This document shows, one piece after another, positions 57,401 to 61,470 of a stretch of 64,000 nt of DNA. Positions within the stretch are counted from its first letter, which is position 1; each line of letters opens with the position of its first letter. A program made the position numbers and the translations under genes. The notes below the pieces were generated by a model. That model saw nothing but the letters and a program-made list of their open reading frames with translations. It made no database searches and was not told the DNA's origin. Origin of the DNA: Helopsaltes ochotensis (Eukaryota; Chordata; Aves; Passeriformes; Locustellidae); contig VXBM01000240.1 in the NCBI GenBank assembly GCA_013400155.1, positions 460,741 to 524,740 of the forward strand. The letters are read 5' to 3'.

Positions 57401-60400
57401 ACTGAGCATTATATCTGAGGCAAAACAGAATGTGTACTGATTTCTAATCTTTTCCATTTGGGGACTTTTAAACAGCATTTCTACTGACTTTTATATGGAA
57501 CAATTACTCAAGGACAAAGAGGATCAGATTCTTAGCATTTCCCCACTAGCTAACTAATTTCTGTCTGAACTGTACTCGAGGAAAAGTGTACATCTTTTAA
57601 TTGATTTCAGAACTCAAGCACAAGCATTGATTTTGTGTTGCTATCAACTGCCACAGTACGAGTACTGTCATACGTGGCAAATACAACATCAAATCAGTGC
57701 TGTTATCACTGGAGACTTTATGTTAAGAAGGGATTATCCAAAATCTGTCTATGAATAAACAGTTTGCTCTGCCCAGATCTGTCAACATAATTTACCAGCT
57801 CTGAACACTGTGCAGATGTTGGACATATGATATGAACACAGTCTTATCACAGTGAAACAGCAAACTGTAATCATGTAGGAAATCCAGCTTTGTTGAAGCT
57901 GTTCTGCCTGAGGTTTTTGTGTTAAAGAAATGAAGTTTAATATTATTACAGGAAATTACTAGAATGAAAAAATTAACAAGTAGACAGAGATTTACTCACT
58001 TAGAAGAGCTAAACAACTGAGAGCTGCAGCTTGTAACTTTGCATTTTCAGGGTATGTTGTAACAGCCTTCACAATGACTTCTGGAACCTTATGTAATACA
58101 AGGATATTGAAAAAATTTCCTGAAACCAGATAAGGTATCAAATTAATACAAACACATATCTAGAGCTTCACATGCATTTAATAGAAATTTCTCAGCACAC
58201 AATGCATAAATTTTGTACCAAATGTTGGTTTTCTTATTACAGGGCTTGACACACCAAAATTTTATTTGTGGAAAGAAGTTAAGAATAAAAAACAGTTGGG
58301 ATCTACATTCTTTGTGGGCCTTTAATTTTTTTTTTACAAGAGACAGAGGTTTAATGCAAAATGAAACACACACTGTCATCAAAATAAGAAAAATACAGTT
58401 GGTGTATCACTTGCAGACTTCCTGCCAGGAAGCAAATGCAGTCCTGGTCCTGAATTCTTGCAATGATTTGATTTATCCTGATACAAGTAAATTAACCCTA
58501 GTTTATTCTCTGGTTTTACCCTCCTCATAAATAAATCAAGGTCAGCATTATAAATATAGAATAGATTCCTTCTGAACAGAAGAAAACCTTTGATAATAAA
58601 TACATTTAAAGCATAACAATTATTATAAGTTGTACAGTATTTTGTATTATAGGCTGAATATAAGGCACTCTCCAAAAAGCAAGAAAATTCAAATAACTTC
58701 TTTATTTGGAAGTATCATGCAGAAAATAATAGAGCAACACTCACTTTGTCAAATATGTTTTGATAGATATGGCTTCTATTTTGATATTCAATTTCATTTA
58801 AATCTTGATCAGCAAAAATGAGAATCAGAGTAGTAATGTGAAAGATCAGTTGTGTGGTCATGTTGTATCAGCATTGCTGTTTCTTAACATGTTTTAATGG
58901 AAGAGGTATGTTTGTGTAAATGCATTATTTACATAAAGAAATTAATAAACCTAGGTTATGTGAGTAATTCTGTTGGACTTGTGGCTGGCCAAACAGGTAT
59001 CAGCCAGTTAAAATTCCAATGACAGTCAAATCTAGGATAGCCATTACCAGATTAGTAAGAATGCATGATGGTGATTTGGAAGCTAGTAGATGCTGACTTC
59101 AACATTTCACTGCCAGTTAACATGGGTTTAGGAAGACAGTGTCCATCAGAATAATCTGGAAAGCAACACTGGCTATACATATGAAAATCTTCCAGACTAT
59201 TTCCAAAAGAAATGGATCTTGTGGCTGCTTTTCTTTGCCACTCTTTGTTGTTGGTCAGCATAAACACATGGCAAATATCTGATTGAAACCAGGCTGGTCG
59301 CACTGTCAACCAAGTTGCTGTGTCCCCACAAGTGCTTGGTTTCCCTGCCTGTCTTCAGTTAGCCTTGCACAGCAAACTGTTCAAGGTTAGCATCACCTCT
59401 TCCCAAAAAAACCCTGCAATTACCACCTCAGTAGCCAACATATTTTTTTTAAAATTATATCTGGCTTTCTGAAGGGGAATGGGAAATTGCTCTGGGTTGC
59501 ACTCAGGTCTGATCTGTATTTTCTACCATATCTGCATGAAGAAGTGGAAACAGATGGTGAAAGGATGGGACTAACTTTATTATGGTGAGTCATGCACTGG
59601 TACCAGCATCTGCAGTAGCTTTAGGCCACCACCTGCAAAAATTGGGAAGTCTAACTCTTGATGGGAAAGAACCAGCCATGGAGTGAGGGCTGCTCAGGCA
59701 GCTGCTCACAATGGGTTTTTATGCAGTCGGAAAAAATATTTATTTTCATTTGAACTTCCTAATACGTGTGCAAGTGCTCAAACAGATTTATTATAGTTGC
59801 AAGTGTGAGAACAGAGCTGCTAAGAGGCACAACTTTTTGCCACTGACATCACTTCTCTTGATATGACACCAGCCCATTTTAGCCCAGACAACCAAAGCAC
59901 TTCTGCTCAAGTCAAGCCAAGTCCAGAACCCAGTGATTCATTCACTGCTGCAGCACAGGGGGCCCAAAGACAGGCATCATCCCTGTCAGGAATGCAGCAC
60001 AGGTCTGATGACAAATGCATTGGAAGAAGAAAACTAGAGTTTTAAAGAACACTTTTCAACTAATTCTGTAGCACTAGTTTTTTACATATTCACTATTGAC
60101 ACTTCAAAAAATGAAATCTCTAATTTTCTTCTTTTCTATAGTAACTTTATACAGAATTGGACCTACTGATTTCCCATTCTCCTGTTGTGCTTCTCACCCT
60201 TTTTTGTCTCATTACTTCCCCCTAACTTGAGATTTTTATGGCAGCTTCTCATTATTACTTATACTTAACACATAAGGATACCACATTGACTGTGGCCAGG
60301 GTTTTGCATCATTAGACACAAGGATCTATGCAGCACTGAGAATTTACTGGAATAGCAGCTCTTACCTGTAACACTCCCAGTTAAGTCCAACTCTCACACA

Positions 60401-60575
60401 GTCAGAATAAGCTGATTTAAAATAAACAACTTTGTGAACTTACCCAATGTAAGCTTGTGCAACAAACAGCAACTCACTTCCTGAACTGTTTCACTACTGG
60501 GAAAACTTTTCATCATTTCCACTATAACATTGTAGCAGCGCACATTTCCCGACATAAGCACTTCAACATTGCTGG
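12341..60575 (-). CDS. LRRK2: LRRK2, leucine-rich repeat kinase 2 (exons 7-51; 5' end off window)
   Basis: This is a large cytoplasmic ROCO-family serine/threonine kinase and GTPase. In mammals it phosphorylates Rab GTPases and acts in endolysosomal trafficking; mutations cause Parkinson disease. Forty-five exons were read on the minus strand, each bounded by AG and GT, with phases that join into one open frame of about 6,887 coding bases ending at a TAA (12343-12341). Domain order is armadillo, ankyrin, LRR, ROC, COR, kinase, WD40. Diagnostic motifs are the P-loop GNTGSGKTT, G4 motif THLD, VAVK lysine, YRDLKPHN catalytic loop, DYG in place of DFG, and the C-terminal VWDINLPHEVQN. The portion seen is about 2,295 residues, against 2,292 for human residues 236-2527. 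Exons 1-6 were not found and must lie beyond 64000. No frameshift or internal stop was seen. Boundaries are by eye and may be off by a base or two. Confidence 0.98.
13335..14135 (-). mobile_element. Old CR1 LINE fragment with reverse-transcriptase remnant
   Basis: Lies in LRRK2 intron 50, same strand as the gene. The plus strand reads like the reverse complement of an ancient CR1: ACATATTTGAAGCCTATTAT followed by CATGTCCTCTC and CATTTCCTCACAGGT. The minus-strand frame at 13740-13997 keeps the CR1 RT C-terminal signature FADNSQL, then FCKDKCKTFYL and NSSAAEKG, resembling the family's ADDTKL, NKDKCKVLHL and SSAAEKDLG. It is strongly diverged and truncated, so it is a dead copy. Confidence 0.75.
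14321..14395 (-). CDS. LRRK2: LRRK2 exon 50 (WD40)
   Basis: A 75-base exon encoding SLKNVVLVLGYCYKSDTED. The human counterpart is SLKNVMLVLGYNRKNTEG. It is too short to show as a plain open frame; found by homology between an AAAAG acceptor after a T-run and the donor GTATCT. Phases fit exons 49 and 51. Confidence 0.94.
14396..17445 (-). other. LRRK2 intron 49
   Basis: The 3 kb intron between exons 49 and 50. A locally GC-richer segment at 15.07-15.25 kb and overlapping open frames on both strands (15044-15484 plus, 15085-15441 minus) are unexplained. No repeat family was identified. Confidence 0.6.
17446..17654 (-). CDS. LRRK2: LRRK2 exon 49 (WD40)
   Basis: Encodes NKESKHKLAYSGRVKTICLQ, then KNTALWIGTGGGHILLLDLS and VRVMITAQLG, nearly identical to human residues about 2395-2464. 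The acceptor is ACTTGTAG and the donor GTAAGT. Confidence 0.97.
18208..18360 (-). CDS. LRRK2: LRRK2 exon 48 (WD40)
   Basis: Encodes FCHNAYSDANIISIAIDKSI, then YLAKKNSHFVEIWDKKTEKL and SELIDCAHFL. The Glu (codon GAA, 18236-18234) occupies the human G2385 position, the site of the East Asian Parkinson risk variant G2385R. The donor is GTAAGT. Confidence 0.95.
19135..19319 (-). CDS. LRRK2: LRRK2 exon 47 (WD40)
   Basis: Encodes CKGATPLKILTIGNVSTPLM, then NVIWGGCGTKIIALTSDFSV and QKLIETKTSQ, matching human residues about 2282-2343. An in-frame AG three codons upstream of GGT is ignored because VKCKGA matches human VKLKGA. The donor is GTAAGT. Confidence 0.95.
19982..20054 (-). CDS. LRRK2: LRRK2 exon 46 (WD40)
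   Basis: A 73-base exon encoding KQKNFFLVGTADGRLAVFED and RAVK. The human counterpart is KQKNFLLVGTADGKLAIFED. The acceptor is TATTTCAG and the donor GTAGAC. Confidence 0.95.
20340..20533 (-). CDS. LRRK2: LRRK2 exon 45 (WD40)
   Basis: Encodes ADSKIISLALVTLPTEKENW, then IVAGTQSGSLWAVNTED and MSDSITCLYSNSLSKQ, matching human residues about 2193-2257. The acceptor is GACTCAG and the donor GTATAG. Confidence 0.95.
21520..21714 (-). CDS. LRRK2: LRRK2 exon 44 (kinase-WD40 junction)
   Basis: Sixty-five codons encode VYEILNSAELICLMRYVSIP, then AECMVAANQS and VWIGNGNTEKAQLSFVNLNT, matching human residues about 2128-2192. The WD40 domain is the least conserved part of the C-terminal half here. The donor is GTATGT. 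Confidence 0.95.
22179..22279 (-). CDS. LRRK2: LRRK2 exon 43 (kinase C-lobe end)
   Basis: Encodes DPVKEYGCSPWPEVENLIKK and CLKENPQERPTSCQ, the terminal helices of the kinase fold, with the conserved Arg of QERPT. The acceptor is GTTCTAG and the donor GTATTA. Confidence 0.96.
23618..23788 (-). CDS. LRRK2: LRRK2 exon 42 (kinase C-lobe)
   Basis: Encodes FRAPEVARGNVIYNQQADVY, then SFGLLLYDILTGGGRIMEGL and KFPNEFDELAIQGKLP. This includes the APE motif and the F-helix region. The acceptor is TTTGCAG and the donor GTATGC. Confidence 0.97.
24599..24759 (-). CDS. LRRK2: LRRK2 exon 41 (kinase catalytic and activation loop)
   Basis: Encodes YLHSAMIIYRDLKPHNVLLF and then IAKIADYGISQYCCRMGIK and TSEGTPG. 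The catalytic Asp (D1994) and the magnesium motif DYG are intact. G2019 and I2020 equivalents are unchanged; A2021 is Ser. Activation-loop Thr/Ser sites are retained. The donor is GTACAG. Confidence 0.97.
25421..25611 (-). CDS. LRRK2: LRRK2 exon 40 (kinase)
   Basis: Encodes ELAVLCHLHHPSLVSLLAAA, then IRPRMLVMELALKGSLDRLL and TRTLQHRIALHVADGLR. The first Glu is the helix C residue (human E1920) pairing with the ATP lysine. The acceptor is TTTACAG and the donor GTAAAT. Confidence 0.97.
25782..25882 (-). CDS. LRRK2: LRRK2 exon 39 (kinase N-lobe)
   Basis: Encodes the glycine-rich loop GDGGFGSVYRASYGGEEVAV and KIFNKHTSLRLLRQ. The ATP-binding lysine of VAVK (human K1906) is present. Human has GDGSFG, so the loop gains a glycine here. 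The donor is GTAAGA. Confidence 0.97.
26220..26366 (-). CDS. LRRK2: LRRK2 exon 38 (COR-kinase linker)
   Basis: Encodes DLLVNPDQPRQTIPIAQIAP, then DLILADLPRNIMLNNDELEF and DEAPEFLLG, matching human residues about 1836-1885. This is the linker and first kinase strand. The acceptor is TTTCTTAG and the donor GTAAGC. Confidence 0.97.
27071..27262 (-). CDS. LRRK2: LRRK2 exon 37 (COR)
   Basis: Encodes GCILLGQVVDHIDSLMEEWF, then PGLLEIDVCGEGETLLKKWA and EEHQKILLDDLLRKAEEG. It is nearly invariant against human residues about 1772-1836. The acceptor is TTAAAG and the donor GTATAT. Confidence 0.97.
27418..27564 (-). CDS. LRRK2: LRRK2 exon 36 (COR)
   Basis: Encodes ERALRPNRMYWRQGIYLNWS, then PEAYCLVESAVFDNNPDSFL and KITAPSCRKG, matching human residues about 1723-1772. 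The acceptor is TTTTCTAG and the donor GTTAAT, a weak donor. Confidence 0.97.
28468..28622 (-). CDS. LRRK2: LRRK2 exon 35 (COR)
   Basis: Encodes LSDHRPVVELPHCENSEIII and RLYEMPYFPMGFWSRLINRL, then LEISPYMLSGR. It is almost identical to human residues about 1672-1723, including Tyr at the Y1699 site (second Tyr of YEMPY). The donor is GTACAA. Confidence 0.97.
29546..29733 (-). CDS. LRRK2: LRRK2 exon 34 (COR)
   Basis: Encodes ILMVKVEGSSKYPKGIVK, then DVEKFLLKKSKFPK and YMSQYFKLLEKFQIALPL, matching human residues about 1610-1671. The position of human R1628 is Cys (TGT, 29679-29677) and R1629 is Ser. S1647 is retained. The donor is GTAAGC. Confidence 0.96.
30313..30401 (-). CDS. LRRK2: LRRK2 exon 33 (COR)
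   Basis: Encodes GVLLHFQDPALQLRDLYFVD and PKWLCKIMAQ, matching human residues about 1580-1609. The acceptor is TTTGTGCAG and the donor GTCAGA, a weaker donor. Confidence 0.96.
31015..31216 (-). CDS. LRRK2: LRRK2 exon 32 (COR)
   Basis: Encodes IRDQPVVGQLIPDSYLELEK, then NVPVEFPVIDQKRLLELVQE and DENELPHAIHFLNES, matching human residues about 1513-1580. The acceptor is TTTTACAG and the donor GTAAAA. Confidence 0.97.
31217..33379 (-). other. LRRK2 intron 31
   Basis: About 2.2 kb of AT-rich intron. Nothing recognisable beyond short open frames. Confidence 0.65.
33380..33598 (-). CDS. LRRK2: LRRK2 exon 31 (ROC, G4 motif, ROC-COR junction)
   Basis: Seventy-three codons encode ARASTSPVILVGTHLDVSDE and then MSKITRELLNKRGFPAIQDY, ending in a conserved NATEESD segment. 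THLD is the guanine-specificity motif. Arg at the R1441 site, the most frequently mutated ROC residue in familial Parkinson disease, is unchanged. Confidence 0.97.
34649..34776 (-). CDS. LRRK2: LRRK2 exon 30 (ROC, switch II)
   Basis: Encodes GQEEFYSTHPHFMTPRALYL and then AVYDLSKGQAEVDAMKPWLF plus NIK. The first complete codon is CAA (34774-34772), giving Gln where human has R1398, the Ras Gln61 position. N1437 is retained. The donor is GTAAGG. Confidence 0.97.
35772..36001 (-). CDS. LRRK2: LRRK2 exon 29 (ROC GTPase, P-loop)
   Basis: Encodes FLQQRLKKAVPYNRMKLMIV and the P-loop GNTGSGKTTLLQQLMK (K1347, T1348 equivalents). Then come the switch I Thr in KATVGIDVKDW and the switch II start NVWDFGG, with A1396 replaced by Gly. 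This matches human residues about 1320-1397. The acceptor is CTACCAG and the donor GTATTT. Confidence 0.98.
36519..36700 (-). CDS. LRRK2: LRRK2 exon 28 (last LRRs, LRR-ROC hinge)
   Basis: Encodes IPPQIGFLENLTSLDVSHNP, then FFPDEMGRLSKVWDLPL and LNLDFKHVGCKARDIIR. The Ser in GRLSKVW is the human autophosphorylation site S1292. The donor GTTTGT is weak at +3 and +4. Confidence 0.96.
37102..37288 (-). CDS. LRRK2: LRRK2 exon 27 (LRRs)
   Basis: Encodes LRSVDLSQNKIISLPGPMHW, KSLNLRELLFNHNQIGVLDL and LEKLHLSHNKLKE. The acceptor is TTTTTAG and the donor GTAAAG. The frame continues open into the intron before a stop, but the conserved continuation (IPPQIG) is in the next exon. Confidence 0.96.
38340..38433 (-). 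CDS. LRRK2: LRRK2 exon 26 (LRR)
   Basis: A 94-base exon encoding KLPDLSSSITSLKLSQNCF and then TNVPEAILLP. The human counterpart is PFLPPSMTILKLSQNKF. The acceptor is CTGCTCTAG and the donor GTAAGT. Confidence 0.95.
39278..39806 (-). mobile_element. CR1 LINE 3' fragment
   Basis: Lies in intron 25. It begins AATCATAGCATCATTCAGGT, the reverse complement of the CR1 3' terminus, and continues with TTTTCCCTAATATCCAATCT, GAGACTGATAAGGTTCCCTC and AACTGAACACAGGGTTTGAG. These track the avian CR1 3' consensus in order. It is 5'-truncated, as usual for CR1. Confidence 0.88.
40166..40314 (-). CDS. LRRK2: LRRK2 exon 25 (LRRs)
   Basis: Encodes NKISCLCSPLCLKDLKILNI, then SKNNISSLAENVFMGCTKLE and FNARMNVL, aligning with human repeats of the same exon. 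The acceptor is TATCATAG and the donor GTAAGT. Confidence 0.96.
41452..41702 (-). CDS. LRRK2: LRRK2 exon 24 (LRRs)
   Basis: Encodes LKCLTYLDLHSNRFTSFPTY, TLDISRNDIGPSFAFD, TLKQLNLSYNQLVCIPEFL and LEQLLLEG, a run of canonical LxxLxLxxNxL repeats. The acceptor is CTTTCAG and the donor GTGAGT. Confidence 0.97.
42247..42467 (-). CDS. LRRK2: LRRK2 exon 23 (start of LRRs)
   Basis: Encodes SHLRPSDSLSSLISEKEY (the S973 site is retained), then the first leucine-rich repeats: IKSLDLSSNELENIDA and LEHLEKLELHQNALTNIPEQ. This matches human residues about 961-1047. The donor GTAATT directly follows the LCE codons. Confidence 0.96.
42915..42984 (-). CDS. LRRK2: LRRK2 exon 22 (linker)
   Basis: A short 70-base exon encoding GPGSDYEPLMKQRRKFLLSD. 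Human residues about 937-960 are GPIFDHEDLLKRKRKILSSD. The Ser equivalent to S955 is retained; S954 is Leu. The acceptor is TTTTGCAG and the donor GTAAGT. Confidence 0.93.
43742..43863 (-). CDS. LRRK2: LRRK2 exon 21 (14-3-3 site region)
   Basis: Encodes KKKSNSIAVADLY and SPTLPRHSYSV. The serines equivalent to human S910 and S935, whose phosphorylation recruits 14-3-3, are both present, with basic residues upstream. Residue 934 is Tyr rather than Asn. The donor is GTAAGT. Confidence 0.94.
45292..45480 (-). CDS. LRRK2: LRRK2 exon 20 (linker)
   Basis: Encodes AGSALARMVLKFQMKNISED and then an acidic stretch with WNFIPDSLVESIF and DDIDSEG, matching human residues about 834-896. The linker between the ankyrin and LRR domains is less conserved than the flanking domains. 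Confidence 0.95.
45707..45962 (-). CDS. LRRK2: LRRK2 exon 19 (ankyrin)
   Basis: Encodes LVELLLANGAREQDVRSALT and then GDSQIISLLLKKLSLDV, plus SICLGGFGFGRLEPSWL. This matches human residues about 748-833 and holds the core ankyrin repeats. The acceptor is CCATTAG and the donor GTGAGT. Confidence 0.96.
46410..46725 (+). mobile_element. CR1 LINE 3' fragment
   Basis: Lies in intron 18, antisense to LRRK2. Contains GCCTGAAAGGAGAGTGTAGC, GGTTGGACATCAGGAAGAAT, GTGGTGGAGTC and AGGTCTTTTCCAACCTTTAT, ending TTTCTATGGTTC. This is the sense-strand avian CR1 3' end with a decayed terminal octamer. Confidence 0.87.
47219..47389 (-). CDS. LRRK2: LRRK2 exon 18 (armadillo/ankyrin junction)
   Basis: Fifty-seven whole codons encode FQSLCCKCFAKIAENDDLKN and then MAECLLLLGADVNKK, matching human residues about 691-747. 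LLLLGAD is the first ankyrin-type helix-turn. The donor is GTAATA. Confidence 0.96.
47476..47603 (-). CDS. LRRK2: LRRK2 exon 17 (armadillo)
   Basis: Encodes GFHAILEILGLSPCFAKLLV and then ESFDTVIFYQMSM, ending DQRDQQ at the donor GTATCT. This matches human residues about 648-690. The exon must be 129 bases to stay in frame, so one boundary given here may be off by one. Confidence 0.93.
48939..49078 (-). CDS. LRRK2: LRRK2 exon 16 (armadillo)
   Basis: Encodes DIQCLGLSLLRSLITRKSL followed by LVSTLRRFKEVTEIQTH, matching human residues about 601-647. The acceptor is TTTCTTCTAG and the donor GTATGT. Confidence 0.95.
49364..49508 (-). CDS. LRRK2: LRRK2 exon 15 (armadillo)
   Basis: Encodes FIGNPSIQKCGLKLLGSV and then VLHTLQMYPDEQ, matching human residues about 553-600. 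The acceptor is TTTATTAG and the donor GTAGGG. Confidence 0.95.
49878..50000 (+). repeat. T/G-only low-complexity tract
   Basis: Lies in intron 14. About 120 bases are almost entirely T and G on the plus strand, with repeating TTTTGG and GGGGTTTTTTGGGG units and a (GGT)n patch. The LRRK2 transcript strand is correspondingly A/C-rich. Open frames here are artefacts of base composition. Confidence 0.8.
51118..51251 (-). CDS. LRRK2: LRRK2 exon 14 (armadillo, divergent loop)
   Basis: The first half (TKNEHQNGSSRDVGD) is poorly conserved and several residues longer than the human loop. The end, LVLNALNR, aligns well with human residues 545-552. Asn at the human N551 site (N551K variant) is retained. 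The acceptor is GTTGCAG and the donor GTATAG. Confidence 0.92.
52857..52981 (-). CDS. LRRK2: LRRK2 exon 13 (armadillo)
   Basis: Encodes VVKAMRKHEKSLCVQLEALR followed by VLLHFMMP. Human residues about 473-515 contain MKRHETSLPVQLEALRAILH. The acceptor is TTTTTAG and the donor GTAAGT. Confidence 0.94.
53499..53628 (-). CDS. LRRK2: LRRK2 exon 12 (armadillo)
   Basis: Encodes VNIRKTLLAKGIHMNVLDIM and then HSPEVVESACRILNHVFEG, matching human residues about 430-472. The acceptor is TTTTAG and the donor GTAATA. Open frames on the plus strand here are shadows of this exon. Confidence 0.95.
54281..54306 (+). repeat. Poly-A tract
   Basis: An A-run of more than 20 bases after GGGGGGAG in intron 11. No retrotransposon body was recognised in front of it. 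Confidence 0.6.
54534..54612 (+). repeat. 80-bp direct repeat, copy A (intron 11)
   Basis: Nearly identical to 60790-60869 with one substitution (CACCTAG versus CAGCTAG) and a one-base indel (TAATTAACT versus TAATTTAACT). Flanks on both sides are unrelated. Its right end overlaps the first 16 bases of the hAT-like element. Confidence 0.85.
54597..54781. mobile_element. hAT-like non-autonomous DNA transposon (decayed)
   Basis: Lies in intron 11. The left end CAGTGGTTTTCAATGTGCAG and the right end, which reads CATGGTTTCCTAACTTTTTT on the opposite strand, form imperfect inverted repeats. They resemble the CAGTGGTTCTCAA termini of hAT/Charlie-type elements. Internal paired phrases (GTCTGCAAACCAC and GTCTGCAAATTG) also fit. 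No clear 8-bp target duplication was seen. Confidence 0.55.
55255..55361 (-). CDS. LRRK2: LRRK2 exon 11 (armadillo)
   Basis: Encodes FPIDRAVMLSMLMHSSSKEV and FQAAASTLAILSQQN, matching human residues about 395-429. The acceptor is TCTGAAAG and the donor GTAAGG. Confidence 0.95.
56110..56189 (-). CDS. LRRK2: LRRK2 exon 10 (armadillo)
   Basis: Encodes EAACWALKNLFLYQRNLHEK and ends in IGDGDN. Human residues about 368-394 are EAACWALNNLLMYQNSLHEK. The donor GTTAGT is non-consensus at +3 but restores the frame into exon 11 (CA plus G gives Gln). Confidence 0.94.
56750..56874 (-). CDS. LRRK2: LRRK2 exon 9 (armadillo, acidic loop)
   Basis: Encodes TETIFLNRDLEERK, a short run of glutamates, then KLCWLEACYRALELHRKN. 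The human equivalent (residues about 320-367) has a longer mixed Asn/Asp/Glu loop. Here it is a purer Glu run encoded by GA-rich codons and about six residues shorter. The donor is GTGAGA. Confidence 0.94.
58000..58119 (-). CDS. LRRK2: LRRK2 exon 8 (armadillo)
   Basis: Encodes NFFNILVLHKVPEVIVKAV followed by LSCLALL, matching human residues about 280-320. The acceptor is TTTCAG and the donor GTGAGT. The length of 120 bases keeps the phase: one base enters and one leaves. Confidence 0.95.
58120..60443 (-). other. LRRK2 intron 7
   Basis: About 2.3 kb of intron. Two short minus-strand frames (58379-58675, 59052-59309) show no similarity that I recognise. Confidence 0.65.
60444..60575 (-). CDS. 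LRRK2: LRRK2 exon 7 (armadillo)
   Basis: Encodes NVEVLMSGNVRCYN and EVSCCLLHKLTLG, near-identical to human residues about 236-280. The acceptor is TTTCTTTAG and the donor GTAAGT. It begins with the last two bases of a split codon, so exon 6 must supply one base. This is the most N-terminal LRRK2 exon in the window. Confidence 0.95.
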
Positions 60576-60789
60576 CTAAAGAAAGAAACAGAAACAAAAA
60601 CTGCTTCTTAAGAGAGAAGAAAAAAAAAAGTTGACTGGATTCTGATTCAGACTTTAGTTAAAAAGATTTATTTAGAGAACTTCACTATATCGCAGTTTTT
60701 ACCTTGCATCTTCAAAGAAAGGTGGATTTATTTCTTGGTAGGGCCATAAAAGACATACATGACAAGGTACATTTGGAAATTATTCATTG

Positions 60790-60869
60790 AAACAATGCTT
60801 TCTCAGCTAGAGAATGGTAATTTAACTGCTAGGATTTTTCTTCCTATCTAGCCAGTGGTTTTCAATGTG
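60790..60869 (+). repeat. 80-bp direct repeat, copy B (intron 6)
   Basis: Partner of 54534-54612, same orientation, about 6.2 kb apart. It begins AAACAATGCTTTCTCAGCTA and ends TTTTCAATGTG, where similarity stops abruptly. Confidence 0.85.
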
Positions 60870-61298
60870 TAATCAAAATTCAGATTAACACTTCTGGTTT
60901 TCTCCCATTCTGTATCAGGCCATGTAACAGAAACCTCTTACCAAAGGTAGTTTTTTTCTTAAGTGTGAACAACCTGTTTTATAAATACTGCATCAATGTT
61001 ATAAATGGTGTTTCTAATGTGATTGTGATCAAGTAGACATTTTACAGTATTTCAGTAATATCCCCGGTGCATAAAATAAGGAAACACTTTAGAATTTTTT
61101 TTGTCAAAAATTATTTTGTAGTAATTTATTTGATTTAATCATGTATTTTTAAGTTTTCCTTCTTTTTTTAGGGGGCAAGTTAGGAAGTTATTATTTTCAT
61201 ATAAATTAGTTCTACTGTACACCTGTTGTGTATTGATGGTACTGAAATTTTCATCTAATGTTCCTGCAATATTTTGAAAGTCATTGCACACTCTGTAT

Positions 61299-61470
61299 TT
61301 CACAGAATCACAGAAGTCTGATGTTGAAAGGAACAGCTAAAAGGTCACCGTGTCCAACCCACATATTCAAGCAGGGCTGCCTACAGCAGGCTGTCCAGAT
61401 GGCTTCTGAGTATTTCCAAGGATGGAAACTTCAAGAAAACTGTGCCAGAGCTTGGTCACTCTCACCCTGT
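61299..61470 (-). mobile_element. CR1 LINE 3' fragment (short)
   Basis: Lies in intron 6. Starts TCACAGAATCACAGAAGTCT, then TGTCCAACCCACATATTCAA, CAGATGGCTTCTGAGTATTT and CCAAGGATGGAAACTTCAAG. These are diagnostic of the CR1 3' end in reverse orientation. Only about 170 bases remain. Confidence 0.82.
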
